Positions 1-8,113 of a stretch of 41,725 nt of DNA are shown one piece after another. The translations under genes were made by a program, and so were the position numbers. The stretch is from Gammaproteobacteria bacterium (GTDB lineage Bacteria > Pseudomonadota > Gammaproteobacteria > GCA-001735895), in assembly GCA_022340305.1 (NCBI GenBank), contig JAJDOF010000169.1, positions 1-41,725 on the forward strand. The letters run 5' to 3'. The notes under the pieces were generated by a model. That model was not told where the DNA came from. It saw only the letters and a list, made by a program, of their open reading frames with translations, and made no database searches. How positions within the stretch are numbered: position 1 is the stretch's first letter; each line of letters begins with the position of its first letter.

Positions 1-75
1 AAGTGTTTTTCTGGCTGGTGTGTCAGCGCATGTGCTACCGCCATTATTTGTCAACAAACAGCGGACCCTTGAATA

Positions 76-3000
76 ATGAATAGCAGCGAGAATTCCGACA
101 CCAACGGCAATGCGCTTCGGGATGCCGTCAGAAGCAATTACGCGGCAGACGAAGCCAGCGTGATGCGCGACCTGATCGCACAGATCAAACTCGATGTGAG
201 TGAACGTAAGGCGGTTGCTGCTGCCGGCGCGCGCATCGTCGACCGTGTAAGACAGCAAACCTCGCCATCGATGATGGAGAGTTTCCTGGCCGAGTACGGT
301 CTGTCGACGGACGAGGGAGTGGGCCTGATGTGCCTTGCCGAGGCCTTGCTGCGAGTACCCGACGCGGAAACCATCGATGATCTCATCTCTGACAAGATCG
401 AACCGTCCAACTGGGGCGCTCATCTCGGACATTCCGCTTCACCATTAATCAACGCGTCCACCTGGGCATTGTTGTTAACCGGCAAAGTGCTGCAAGACGA
501 TCCCAACAAACCTGCTGCAGCATTGCGCAGTTTGATCAGGCGCGCAGGTGAACCACTGGTGCGCACCGCGGTCGCGCAGTCGATGAAACTGTTGGGTCGA
601 CAGTTCGTGCTCGGCCAGACAATCGAGGAAGGTTTGCGCAACGCGCGTGATCTCGAGGAGGAAGGTTACACCTATTCCTACGACATGCTCGGCGAGGCGG
701 CGCGTACCGAGGCCGATGCGATACGTTATCACCAGGCTTATGCGAAGGCGATTGTCGCGATCGCCAAGCGGGCGAAAGGCGATGTGCGCTCCAGCCCGGG
801 AATTTCAGTGAAACTTTCGGCACTGCATCCGCGCTATGAATACACCCATCGCGCGACGGTCATGGCTGAGCTGGTGCCACGCACGATCGACCTGGCGAAC
901 CAGGCCGCCGCTGCCGGTATCGGATTTAACATCGATGCCGAGGAGCAGGACCGCCTTGACCTGTCGCTGGATGTCATCGAGGCGCTGTTGTCGGAGCCGT
1001 CGCTTTCCGGCTGGGACGGTCTCGGCATCGTGGTGCAGACCTATAGCAAGCGTGCCGCACCCGTCATCAAAACGCTGTACGACATGGCCGAGCGACAGGA
1101 TCGAAAAATCATGATACGCCTGGTCAAGGGCGCGTACTGGGATACCGAGGTAAAGCTCGCGCAGGAACTCGGAGTGGCGTCTTTCCCGGTGTTTACGCGC
1201 AAGATCAATACCGATGTCAGTTACATGGCCTGTGCGCAGATGCTGATGGATCGACGCGATCGCATCTACCCGCAGTTTGCAACTCACAATGCGCATACCT
1301 GCGCCGCGGTGCTGGCCATGGCTGGCGAGGACAAGGACAGTTTCGAGTTCCAGCGCCTGCATGGCATGGGCGAATCGATGCACCAGATCGTCAGACAAAC
1401 CTCTGGGGCACATTGTCGTATCTATGCACCGGTCGGCGCCCATCGCGACCTGCTCGCCTACCTGGTGCGCCGCCTGCTGGAAAATGGCGCCAACAGTTCA
1501 TTCGTCAACCAGGTCGTCGACGACGCCATTCCGTCAGCATCCATCACGCGTGACCCGGTCGCGGAAGTCGAGGCGCTGGGCGATGCGATCGCCAACCCGA
1601 TGATCCGCCGTCCTGCCGATTTGTTTGCTCCATTGCGGCGCAACTCGAAGGGCTACCGTGTCAATGAACCCGCGTCGATCATGCCATTATTAGCAGCGCG
1701 CGAGGTTTTCGCCGAGCATGTATGGAGTGCCGGCCCGATGATCGCAAGTGACGCCCCCGCGTCGGGCGAGGTGCACAAGCGGGTATCACCGGCCGATACA
1801 AACCGTGTTGTTGCCGAGGTTCGCGAGGCGACCAGGGAAGAGGTTGCACTCGCTCTCGATGCGGCCGAAGACGGTTTCGCACAATGGTCGGCCTGGCCGG
1901 TTGCCGAGCGTGCCGCGCTATTGCGCAGGGTCGCCGATCTGTATGAAGACAATATTGCCGAACTCACCGCGATCACTACCCGTGAGGCTGGCAAGACGGT
2001 ACTCGACGGCATTGCCGAGGTGCGCGAAGCGGTCGATTTCCTGCGCTACTACGCGGATGAGGCGGTACGCCTCGACGACGAGTCGCCGGGGATGCCCTGC
2101 GGTATTTTCGTCTGCATCAGCCCGTGGAACTTTCCACTGGCGATCTTCAGCGGCCAGATTGCGGCCGCACTGGCGGCAGGCAATGCGGTGCTGGCCAAAC
2201 CCGCCGAGCAAACGCCGGTAATCGCGGCGCGCGCGGTCGCGTTGATGCGCGAGGCCGGGTTGCCGGTGGCGGCCCTGCAGTTGTTACCGGGCGACGGACC
2301 GACGGTGGGTGGACCGCTAACCTCGGACCCGCGCATCGCCGGGGTATGCTTTACCGGTTCGACCGAAGTGGCACAGATCATCCACCGCACGCTGGCGCAA
2401 AATGCCGGGCCCGACGCGGTATTGATCGCGGAGACCGGCGGACTCAACGCGATGATCGTCGACAGCACGGCGCTCACCGAACAGGCGGTGCGCGATATTC
2501 TGATCTCGTCATTTCAATCGGCTGGACAGCGTTGCTCGGCGCTGCGAATGCTGTACGTGCAGGAAGAAGCACGCGAACGCCTGCTGGAAATGTTATTCGG
2601 TGCGATGGAATCGCTGACCATCGGCGATCCCTGGAATACCGCCACCGATGTTTCCCCGGTAATCGACAAGGAGGCGCAACAGGATATCAGTGCCTATACC
2701 GCGGCCCAGGAGTCGGCGGGTAACCTGCTCAAGATCCTGCCGGCGCCGGCTCAGGGAACCTACGTGTCGCCTGCCGTCATCAAGGTAAACGGCATCGCCG
2801 ACATGGAGCGTGAAATCTTCGGCCCCGTTCTGCACGTCGCCAGTTTCAAGGCGCGTGATATTGACAGGGTGGTCGACGCCATCAACGCGCGCGGTTATGG
2901 GCTGACTTTCGGTTTGCATACCCGCATTGACGATCGCGTGCAGCAAATTGTCGAGCGCCTGCACGTCGGTAATGCCTATGTCAATCGTAACCAGATTGGC

Positions 3001-3738
3001 GCTATCGTCGGCTCGCAACCCTTCGGTGGTGAAGGCTTGTCCGGTACCGGTCCCAAGGCCGGTGGACCTCACTACCTCGAGCGGTTTCGACGCCGGGCCA
3101 TTGCCGAAACCCTGGCCGCGCCGCAGGCGACTCTGGTCGATAGCGTGGAAATACAGGCGAAAATCGATGGTCTCGATGCACGCAACTGGGCGGCAAGACC
3201 CGATCGCGTCGCGGTATTGCGCAAGGCACTCGGGGGTAGTGGCAGTATTATTCGCAAGGCACTCGCCGAGACGGCCGCTTTCGACATGACCCCGCAAACC
3301 CTTCCCGGACCTACCGGGGAGAGCAACCGCCTCAGTTTTTATGCCAAGGGAACGACACTGTGCCTCGGCCCGACTGCGGAGATTGCGATTGCGCAGGCAG
3401 CGCAGGCGCTCGGTGCAGGTTGTGCAGTGGTCATTGTTGCACCCGAGGCCAGTAAGCTGGCTCAGCCGCTGATCGCGGCCGGAGCGCCTTTAGCCGTGGT
3501 CGATGGCACGATTGCCGCCGCTACGCTGACGGCGTTGCAAGACATTGCCGTGGTCGCCGCAGCCGGCGTCTCGGAGTGGACGCGTGCGCTGCGGCTTGCA
3601 CTCGCGCAGCGACCCGGCGCTATCGTCTCACTGGAGAATCAGAAAATTGCGCCGGAGCGTTACGTACTGGAGCGCCATCTATGCATCGACACGACCGCGG
3701 CCGGCGGTAATGCGAGCCTGTTGGCGTCGGTGGATTGA
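76..3738 (+). CDS. putA: Bifunctional proline dehydrogenase / glutamate-semialdehyde dehydrogenase PutA
   Basis: PutA oxidises proline to glutamate in two steps, using an FAD proline dehydrogenase domain and an NAD-dependent aldehyde dehydrogenase domain joined by a substrate channel; it acts at the inner face of the membrane. The 1220-residue protein shows the proline dehydrogenase barrel at about residues 180-480 (LVKGAYWD; RRLLENGANSSFV near the proline site) and the dehydrogenase domain at about 560-1010, with Glu786 in ETGG and the catalytic Cys820 in SAGQRCS. A C-terminal domain of roughly 180 residues follows, typical of long 'type B' PutAs. The N-terminal ribbon-helix-helix domain that makes E. 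coli PutA a repressor is missing. An in-frame stop at 70-72 makes the ATG at 76 the first possible start. No putP is adjacent. Assignment is secure. Confidence 0.97.
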   Translation: MNSSENSDTNGNALRDAVRSNYAADEASVMRDLIAQIKLDVSERKAVAAAGARIVDRVRQQTSPSMMESFLAEYGLSTDEGVGLMCLAEALLRVPDAETIDDLISDKIEPSNWGAHLGHSASPLINASTWALLLTGKVLQDDPNKPAAALRSLIRRAGEPLVRTAVAQSMKLLGRQFVLGQTIEEGLRNARDLEEEGYTYSYDMLGEAARTEADAIRYHQAYAKAIVAIAKRAKGDVRSSPGISVKLSALHPRYEYTHRATVMAELVPRTIDLANQAAAAGIGFNIDAEEQDRLDLSLDVIEALLSEPSLSGWDGLGIVVQTYSKRAAPVIKTLYDMAERQDRKIMIRLVKGAYWDTEVKLAQELGVASFPVFTRKINTDVSYMACAQMLMDRRDRIYPQFATHNAHTCAAVLAMAGEDKDSFEFQRLHGMGESMHQIVRQTSGAHCRIYAPVGAHRDLLAYLVRRLLENGANSSFVNQVVDDAIPSASITRDPVAEVEALGDAIANPMIRRPADLFAPLRRNSKGYRVNEPASIMPLLAAREVFAEHVWSAGPMIASDAPASGEVHKRVSPADTNRVVAEVREATREEVALALDAAEDGFAQWSAWPVAERAALLRRVADLYEDNIAELTAITTREAGKTVLDGIAEVREAVDFLRYYADEAVRLDDESPGMPCGIFVCISPWNFPLAIFSGQIAAALAAGNAVLAKPAEQTPVIAARAVALMREAGLPVAALQLLPGDGPTVGGPLTSDPRIAGVCFTGSTEVAQIIHRTLAQNAGPDAVLIAETGGLNAMIVDSTALTEQAVRDILISSFQSAGQRCSALRMLYVQEEARERLLEMLFGAMESLTIGDPWNTATDVSPVIDKEAQQDISAYTAAQESAGNLLKILPAPAQGTYVSPAVIKVNGIADMEREIFGPVLHVASFKARDIDRVVDAINARGYGLTFGLHTRIDDRVQQIVERLHVGNAYVNRNQIGAIVGSQPFGGEGLSGTGPKAGGPHYLERFRRRAIAETLAAPQATLVDSVEIQAKIDGLDARNWAARPDRVAVLRKALGGSGSIIRKALAETAAFDMTPQTLPGPTGESNRLSFYAKGTTLCLGPTAEIAIAQAAQALGAGCAVVIVAPEASKLAQPLIAAGAPLAVVDGTIAAATLTALQDIAVVAAAGVSEWTRALRLALAQRPGAIVSLENQKIAPERYVLERHLCIDTTAAGGNASLLASVD

Positions 3739-3758
3739 CAGCCGCAGGGTTCGATTCA

Positions 3759-4166
3759 TCATCGCGTGTGAAACAGGCGGTCGCGAATGCGTACTCGGCC
3801 TGCTTCGTTGACGCGCGCGCTAATATCGCCGACGCCGGGCACGCGCTCCATGTTGCTATCGGGATGGCAGGCCCCGCTGGACTCGAGCGGGGCGTCACCG
3901 ATACGAAAACGCCTGTCCTGCAAAGCCGGCAGATTGGTTCCGAAGACCACGATATTGCGTCGCAGCAACGCTGGATCGATAATGCCGCGACCGATACAGG
4001 TGGCAATCACGGCGAGGTGTTGCTGCTGTATCAGGGTGACCTGACGCGAGCTATTGGCGCGACCGGCAAACTGATCGCCTACGAGTGCATGTGCACAGTT
4101 AAGCTGCACCTCTTGTCAGCGCTGTCATTGCCGCCGCGTGCGCGGGTCGTGTGCGATCCACTCAAT
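3759..4166 (-). pseudogene. Decayed MOSC-domain protein gene
   Basis: The main open frame (4109 down to 3759, GTG start) reads like a YiiM-type MOSC (molybdenum cofactor sulfurase C-terminal) protein: HALVGDQFAG, RQVTLIQQQHL, DPALLRRNIVV, then RFRIGDAPLE and CHPDSNME. Two defects point to decay. The beginning of the domain lies upstream but in broken frames: IEWIAHDPR near 4166 runs into a stop, then AMTAL appears in a second frame, before the main frame resumes at EVQLN. Near the C-terminus the family's GGYNAMRGHGG segment is missing, so CHPDSNME runs almost directly into ISARV. The conserved second cysteine of the CHPC motif is also Asp. The gene is convergent with putA, 20 bp from its end. 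The family match is from recalled consensus. A shorter functional protein from the GTG cannot be fully excluded. Confidence 0.7.
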
Positions 4167-4558
4167 ACTACCCCTCTACGGTAAGGTAGCGAGCAGGATC
4201 TGCAGTGGACCGGGATTCACAGGGCAGGGCTGCGGTGCAGTTCAAGTGCTTGATCGCGTTGCATTATTTTCAGTGAATTAACGATCTCTTCGCAGCATAG
4301 CGGGTGTGCACCTGCCAGTGTGAAAGCGATCGGCAATACGTTGAAGCCAGGCGAACGCAAGTACTCGTCGCCCCGCGTTACTATCTGGCGGTGATTGCCA
4401 GCCAGGTACTGGTTGGTTTGCACAGAACTGCCCGATATTTTTTGTGCAAAACTGCACAAAATTCATCGACACTTCACAAAACACATTAACATTTGTTTCT
4501 AAGTAACCGATTTGCTTGACGTATCCCTCGAAAATCTTCGAAAAATACAGCTAAGTTA
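4167..4558. other. Non-coding stretch upstream of the dcw cluster
   Basis: This stretch separates the MOSC remnant from the mraZ promoters. It holds no gene I recognise. A short open frame on the minus strand (4459-4217; fragments such as SPGFNVLPIAFTL and HPLCCEEIVNSLK) looks somewhat protein-like and could be another remnant, but I cannot place it in a family. A second minus-strand frame is open across the same bases, so coding status is doubtful. From about 4430 the sequence becomes AT-rich and contains the dyad listed separately. Confidence 0.5.
4440..4461. repeat. Perfect 9-bp inverted repeat (TTTTGTGCA / TGCACAAAA)
   Basis: Two perfect 9-base arms (TTTTGTGCA and TGCACAAAA) are separated by AAAC. 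The arms are AT-rich and no T-run follows a GC stem, so it does not look like an intrinsic terminator. It has the shape of an operator for a dimeric regulator. It lies about 220 bp upstream of mraZ and about 100 bp upstream of the first predicted mraZ promoter. Confidence 0.6.
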
Positions 4559-4586
4559 TTGACGCCATTGAGAAAAGACCTATAGC
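4559..4586 (+). promoter_or_regulatory. Candidate upstream sigma70 promoter for the dcw operon
   Basis: TTGACG (4559-4564) matches the -35 consensus at five of six positions. It is followed after 16 bp by TATAGC (4581-4586), which matches the -10 at four of six. The start of transcription would be near 4592, upstream of the MraZ-box repeats. Prediction by eye only. Confidence 0.4.
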
Positions 4587-4602
4587 TACAGCCCATTTTT
4601 AC

Positions 4603-4630
4603 TTGACTTGTGCTCAAAATAAGCCATATT
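4603..4630 (+). promoter_or_regulatory. Candidate promoter for mraZ/dcw (Pmra)
   Basis: TTGACT (4603-4608) is followed after 16 bp by CATATT (4625-4630), a four-of-six match to the -10. Predicted initiation near 4637 falls at the start of the 10-bp MraZ-box-like ladder, so MraZ bound there would block this promoter. That matches known MraZ autorepression in other bacteria. Confidence 0.5.
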
Positions 4631-4680
4631 GTGTCATCTGGTGGGTAAAAGTGTCACAAAGTGGCATAAAACGGGTCAAG
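4631..4680 (+). promoter_or_regulatory. MraZ-box-like tandem 10-bp repeats
   Basis: Five in-phase 10-base units run directly up to the mraZ start codon: GTGTCATCTG, GTGGGTAAAA, GTGTCACAAA, GTGGCATAAA and ACGGGTCAAG. The shared core is GTGG/GTGT at the head and an A-rich tail. MraZ is known to bind direct repeats with a TGGG-type core spaced about one helical turn apart upstream of its own gene. The periodicity is visible in the sequence; the binding role is inferred from family knowledge. Confidence 0.7.
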
Positions 4681-4681
4681 C

Positions 4682-5140
4682 GTGCAAAAATTTAGAGGGG
4701 TTTCCAATCTGTCTCTGGACGCGAAGGGGAGAATAGTTCTCCCCGCGCGCTATCGGGAGCGTCTGCTTGAAAATTGCGATAGTGAATTAATCGTAACCAT
4801 CGATACCGAGCAACCCTGTTTGCTGATTTACCCATTGCCCGAATGGGAGCTGATCGAAGAGAAAATCGAAGCCCTGCCAAGCTTTAACCCTACCACGCGA
4901 CGTATCCAGCGACTACTGATCGGTCATGCTACCGAGGTCGAAGTTGATGGCAATGGACGTATGCTGTTATCCAACCCGTTGCGTGAATACGCGCGGCTGG
5001 GCAAGAAGGTAGTACTCATCGGCCAGGGTAAGAAATTCGAGCTTTGGGATGAGACGCTGTGGAATCAGCGTATGGAGTCGTGGTTGAACGAGCCCGAGGA
5101 TGGCGAAACCCCTGCGGCCCTGGCGGAGTTGACGCTGTGA
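4682..5140 (+). CDS. mraZ: Transcriptional regulator MraZ
   Basis: MraZ is the DNA-binding autorepressor of the dcw operon, a ring-forming protein with two AbrB-like SpoVT folds. The 152-residue product aligns through its length with E. coli MraZ: FRGVSNLSLDAKGRIVLPARYR is the first repeat, and a second DGNGRMLL segment lies around residue 80, followed by GQGKKFELWDE. The start is GTG at 4682, which gives the expected N-terminus; no strong Shine-Dalgarno sequence precedes it because the repeat ladder occupies that space, so ribosome loading and repression may compete. It is the first gene of the cluster and its TGA overlaps the GTG of rsmH. Confidence 0.96.
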   Translation: MQKFRGVSNLSLDAKGRIVLPARYRERLLENCDSELIVTIDTEQPCLLIYPLPEWELIEEKIEALPSFNPTTRRIQRLLIGHATEVEVDGNGRMLLSNPLREYARLGKKVVLIGQGKKFELWDETLWNQRMESWLNEPEDGETPAALAELTL

Positions 5141-6072
5141 ACGCTACGCATGCTCCGGTCATGCATGACGAAGTCATTGCGGCGATGGCGATCAAGCCCA
5201 AGGGTCGTTATGTCGATGGTACTTACGGCCGCGGTGGACACGCTCGCTCGATCCTCGCTGCACTGGATCAGGACGGCCGTTTAATCGTCATGGATCGTGA
5301 CCCACAGGCAATTGCCGACGCGCAGGCCTCTCTCGGTGCCGATGCACGGGTCACCATCATTCACGATGATTATGCCAACCTCAAGGCGCATATGGCTGAA
5401 TTAGATCTGCTCGAGCAGGTCGATGGCATATTGCTCGATCTCGGGGTTTCTTCGCCGCAACTCGACGATGCCAGGCGCGGTTTCAGTTTTCAGCACAACG
5501 GTCCGCTGGACATGCGCATGAACCCGCAGCAGGGTGAGTCCGCAGCCGAGTGGCTAGAGCACGCCGATGAAGCCGAGATTGCTCGAGTTCTATGGGAATA
5601 CGGCGAAGAACGTCACTCGCGGCGCATTGCCAGAAAGCTGGTCGAAATACGTCAAACCCAACCGATCGAAGATACTGCAACTCTGGCGTCGATCATCAGC
5701 ACACTGGTGCCGCGTCCGAAGAATCACAAGCACCCGGCGACCCGCAGCTTCCAGGCAATACGCATTCACATCAATAAGGAACTCGCCCAGATCCAGCGGC
5801 TCCTGGAAACGGTTCTGGATATCCTGAGAATCGGTGGACGCCTGCTGGTAATCAGCTTTCACTCGCTCGAGGATCGGCTGGTGAAACGTTTTATCAAAAA
5901 GCAGAGCACGCAACCGAGTATCCCGCGTGGTCTGCCGGTGCGTGACAGCGAGATGCATACGGTACTGCGCGTTGCCTCCCCCGCCAAGGCGATCAAGCCC
6001 GGAGCTGCGGAGCTCGCGGTCAATCCACGAGCGCGCAGCGCCATTTTGCGATGCGCCGAGCGAGCAGCCTGA
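5137..6072 (+). CDS. rsmH: 16S rRNA m4C1402 methyltransferase RsmH (MraW)
   Basis: RsmH methylates N4 of cytidine 1402 in 16S rRNA using S-adenosylmethionine. The SAM-binding motif VDGTYGRGGHA lies near residue 25, DRDPQAI follows, and ILLDLGVSSPQLD and the C-terminal SFHSLEDRLVK motif are all present. The chosen start is GTG at 5137, preceded by GGAG eight bases upstream and overlapping the mraZ stop as GTGA; this gives 311 residues, close to the 313 of E. coli. A longer in-frame extension to 5059 would lie inside mraZ and has no family support. Confidence 0.96.
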   Translation: MNATHAPVMHDEVIAAMAIKPKGRYVDGTYGRGGHARSILAALDQDGRLIVMDRDPQAIADAQASLGADARVTIIHDDYANLKAHMAELDLLEQVDGILLDLGVSSPQLDDARRGFSFQHNGPLDMRMNPQQGESAAEWLEHADEAEIARVLWEYGEERHSRRIARKLVEIRQTQPIEDTATLASIISTLVPRPKNHKHPATRSFQAIRIHINKELAQIQRLLETVLDILRIGGRLLVISFHSLEDRLVKRFIKKQSTQPSIPRGLPVRDSEMHTVLRVASPAKAIKPGAAELAVNPRARSAILRCAERAA

Positions 6073-6335
6073 TGGATAGCAGAATCTCGTTGTCGCTGCT
6101 GCTGACCCTGGTCCTCGGCAGTGCACTGACGGTGATATACGTCAAGCATCAAAGTCGTGTGCTGTTTGCCGAATTGCGCGGTATTCAAAAGCAGCAGGAT
6201 CAGCAGGTAATTCAGTGGGGCCGCCTGCAATTGCAGAACACAACACTGGCCACTCACAGCCACGTCGAATCGCGGGCGCGTCACGATCTGCAGATGCAAA
6301 TCCCGGAAAAAGTTGAACTGGTGAGGCTGAAATGA
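6072..6335 (+). CDS. ftsL: Cell division protein FtsL
   Basis: FtsL is a small bitopic inner-membrane protein that joins FtsB and FtsQ to recruit and activate FtsW/FtsI at the septum. The 87-residue product has one transmembrane helix (about residues 5-25, SLLLTLVLGSALTVIYV) followed by a periplasmic coiled coil rich in Gln and Leu. The sequence is poorly conserved, so the call rests on size, topology and the position between rsmH and ftsI. ATG at 6072 shares one base with the rsmH stop (TGATG); an in-frame ATG at 6051 would add seven residues and cannot be excluded. Confidence 0.9.
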   Translation: MDSRISLSLLLTLVLGSALTVIYVKHQSRVLFAELRGIQKQQDQQVIQWGRLQLQNTTLATHSHVESRARHDLQMQIPEKVELVRLK

Positions 6336-8113
6336 AGCGCTCGATCAGCCCACGCAAGGCTACCAGGCGTAAGACGATGAAGCGCGAAAGTAGCATCGAT
6401 AGACCTGAGTACCAGCCGCAGTTTCTGGGGGCGCGACACTATTTCGTTTTACTGGTGATGTTCTCTTTGCTGGCCGGCCTGGTAACTCGTGCGCTTTACC
6501 TGCAAGTGGTCGAACAGGATTTCCTCACCAGCCAGGGAGGGCAACGACAGATACGTACCATAGAGACGCCAGCCTACCGCGGATCTATTCTCGATCGTTT
6601 CGGTACGCCGCTGGCGATCAGTACACCGGTCGACTCGGTCTGGGTCAACCCGACAGAAATCCTCGCAAACCTCACTGCTTTGAAGCAGGTCACTGACAAG
6701 CTGGAACTTGATTTCCGCGCGACGGTTACCTTGTTGAAACAGCGCGCCAATCGTGAATTTGTTTACCTCAAGCGCCAGCTCGAACCCGATTTCGCGAGCG
6801 CGGTTGCCGGCGGTATCGACGGTGTCTACCTGCAGCGTGAATACAACCGTTACTATCCGGCTGGAGAAGTGGTTTCGCACCTGGTCGGTTTTACCGACAT
6901 CGATGACCGTGGACAGGAAGGGCTGGAACTCGCCTACCAGGACTGGCTCAGCGCGCAACCAGGAAAGCGACGTGTAATTCGTAATCGCCACGGTGAGGTG
7001 ATCGAGGAGCTGGCACAGGTATCACGCGCCGAGTCGGGCAAGGATATATACAGCAGTATCGATATGCGCCTGCAGTACATTGCCTATCGCAGTCTCGCCA
7101 GGGCGATCCAGTATCATGCGGCCAGGGCCGGTTCTGCCGTGTTGCTCGACGCACGCAGCGGTGAAATTCTGGCGATGGTCAATCAACCTTCCTATAACCC
7201 GAATCGGCGTCACAACATGGACGCGGCGCAGCAGCGTAATCGTGCCCTGACCGATGTCTTTGAGCCGGGATCGACGATCAAGCCCTTTACCGTGGCAGCG
7301 GCTATCGACCGCGGACGTTTTCATGCTGGCAGTACCATCGACACCTCTCCCGGGCACTGGATGGTAAGTGGGCACGCGGTCAAGGATGTGCGCAACTTCG
7401 GCGTGCTCAGCCTGTCCGATATCCTGCGCCGCTCCAGCAATGTCGGTGCTTCGCGCATTGCCATGTCGATGCACAAGGAGGAAATGTGGGAGAGTTTCAA
7501 GGGCTACGGTTTCGGTGAAGCATCGGGTGTCTCTTTTCCCGGCGAAACCTCGGGTTACTTTCCGCACCACAGTCAGTGGCAGCCACTCGATCATGCCACC
7601 ATGGGTTTTGGCTACGGCATGTCGGTTTCGATTACCCAATTGGCGCGCGCTTATGCGGTGATTGCCAATGAGGGGCGGTTGCTCGATCTCAGCCTGGTGC
7701 GCAAGGAAGTAGAAACCAGTCCGCATAACCAGATTGCGCGGCACGTGATGAAGGCATCGACTGCGCACGCGCTCATCAAGATGATGGCGGAGGTAGTAGG
7801 ACCGAAGGGGACTGCGCATCTGGCTGCGATTCCCGGATACCAGGTCGCTGGTAAAACAGGCACCGCCAGGAAGAGTATCGCGGGCGGCTATCAAAAGGAC
7901 GATTACGTCGCCGTATTCGCCGGCATCGCCCCGGTCAGTAATCCGCGCCTGGTAATGGCGATAATGATCGATGAACCCACTCAGAATGGTTACTACGGTG
8001 GCCTGGTGGCGGCACCGGTATTTAGCGATGTCGTTTCAAATGCGTTGCGCATACTCGATATTCCACCTGACGATTTACCGACGTTGGTACAAAGCCGGGA
8101 ACAGGGGGCATGA
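6332..8113 (+). CDS. ftsI: Septal peptidoglycan transpeptidase FtsI (PBP3)
   Basis: FtsI is the class B penicillin-binding protein that cross-links septal peptidoglycan in partnership with FtsW. In 593 residues it shows a short cytoplasmic lead, one transmembrane helix at about residues 35-55, a pedestal domain starting with RGSILDRFG, and a transpeptidase domain with all three active-site motifs: STIK (Ser314-Lys317), SSN in RRSSNVGAS, and KTG in VAGKTGTARK. The length is close to the E. coli enzyme (588). ATG overlaps the ftsL stop by 4 bp (ATGA). Confidence 0.97.
   Translation: MKRSISPRKATRRKTMKRESSIDRPEYQPQFLGARHYFVLLVMFSLLAGLVTRALYLQVVEQDFLTSQGGQRQIRTIETPAYRGSILDRFGTPLAISTPVDSVWVNPTEILANLTALKQVTDKLELDFRATVTLLKQRANREFVYLKRQLEPDFASAVAGGIDGVYLQREYNRYYPAGEVVSHLVGFTDIDDRGQEGLELAYQDWLSAQPGKRRVIRNRHGEVIEELAQVSRAESGKDIYSSIDMRLQYIAYRSLARAIQYHAARAGSAVLLDARSGEILAMVNQPSYNPNRRHNMDAAQQRNRALTDVFEPGSTIKPFTVAAAIDRGRFHAGSTIDTSPGHWMVSGHAVKDVRNFGVLSLSDILRRSSNVGASRIAMSMHKEEMWESFKGYGFGEASGVSFPGETSGYFPHHSQWQPLDHATMGFGYGMSVSITQLARAYAVIANEGRLLDLSLVRKEVETSPHNQIARHVMKASTAHALIKMMAEVVGPKGTAHLAAIPGYQVAGKTGTARKSIAGGYQKDDYVAVFAGIAPVSNPRLVMAIMIDEPTQNGYYGGLVAAPVFSDVVSNALRILDIPPDDLPTLVQSREQGA

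Noticed and set aside
3735-4184. 149-residue plus-strand open frame after putA
   Set aside because: The opposite strand carries the MOSC signature, and this frame has no family features.
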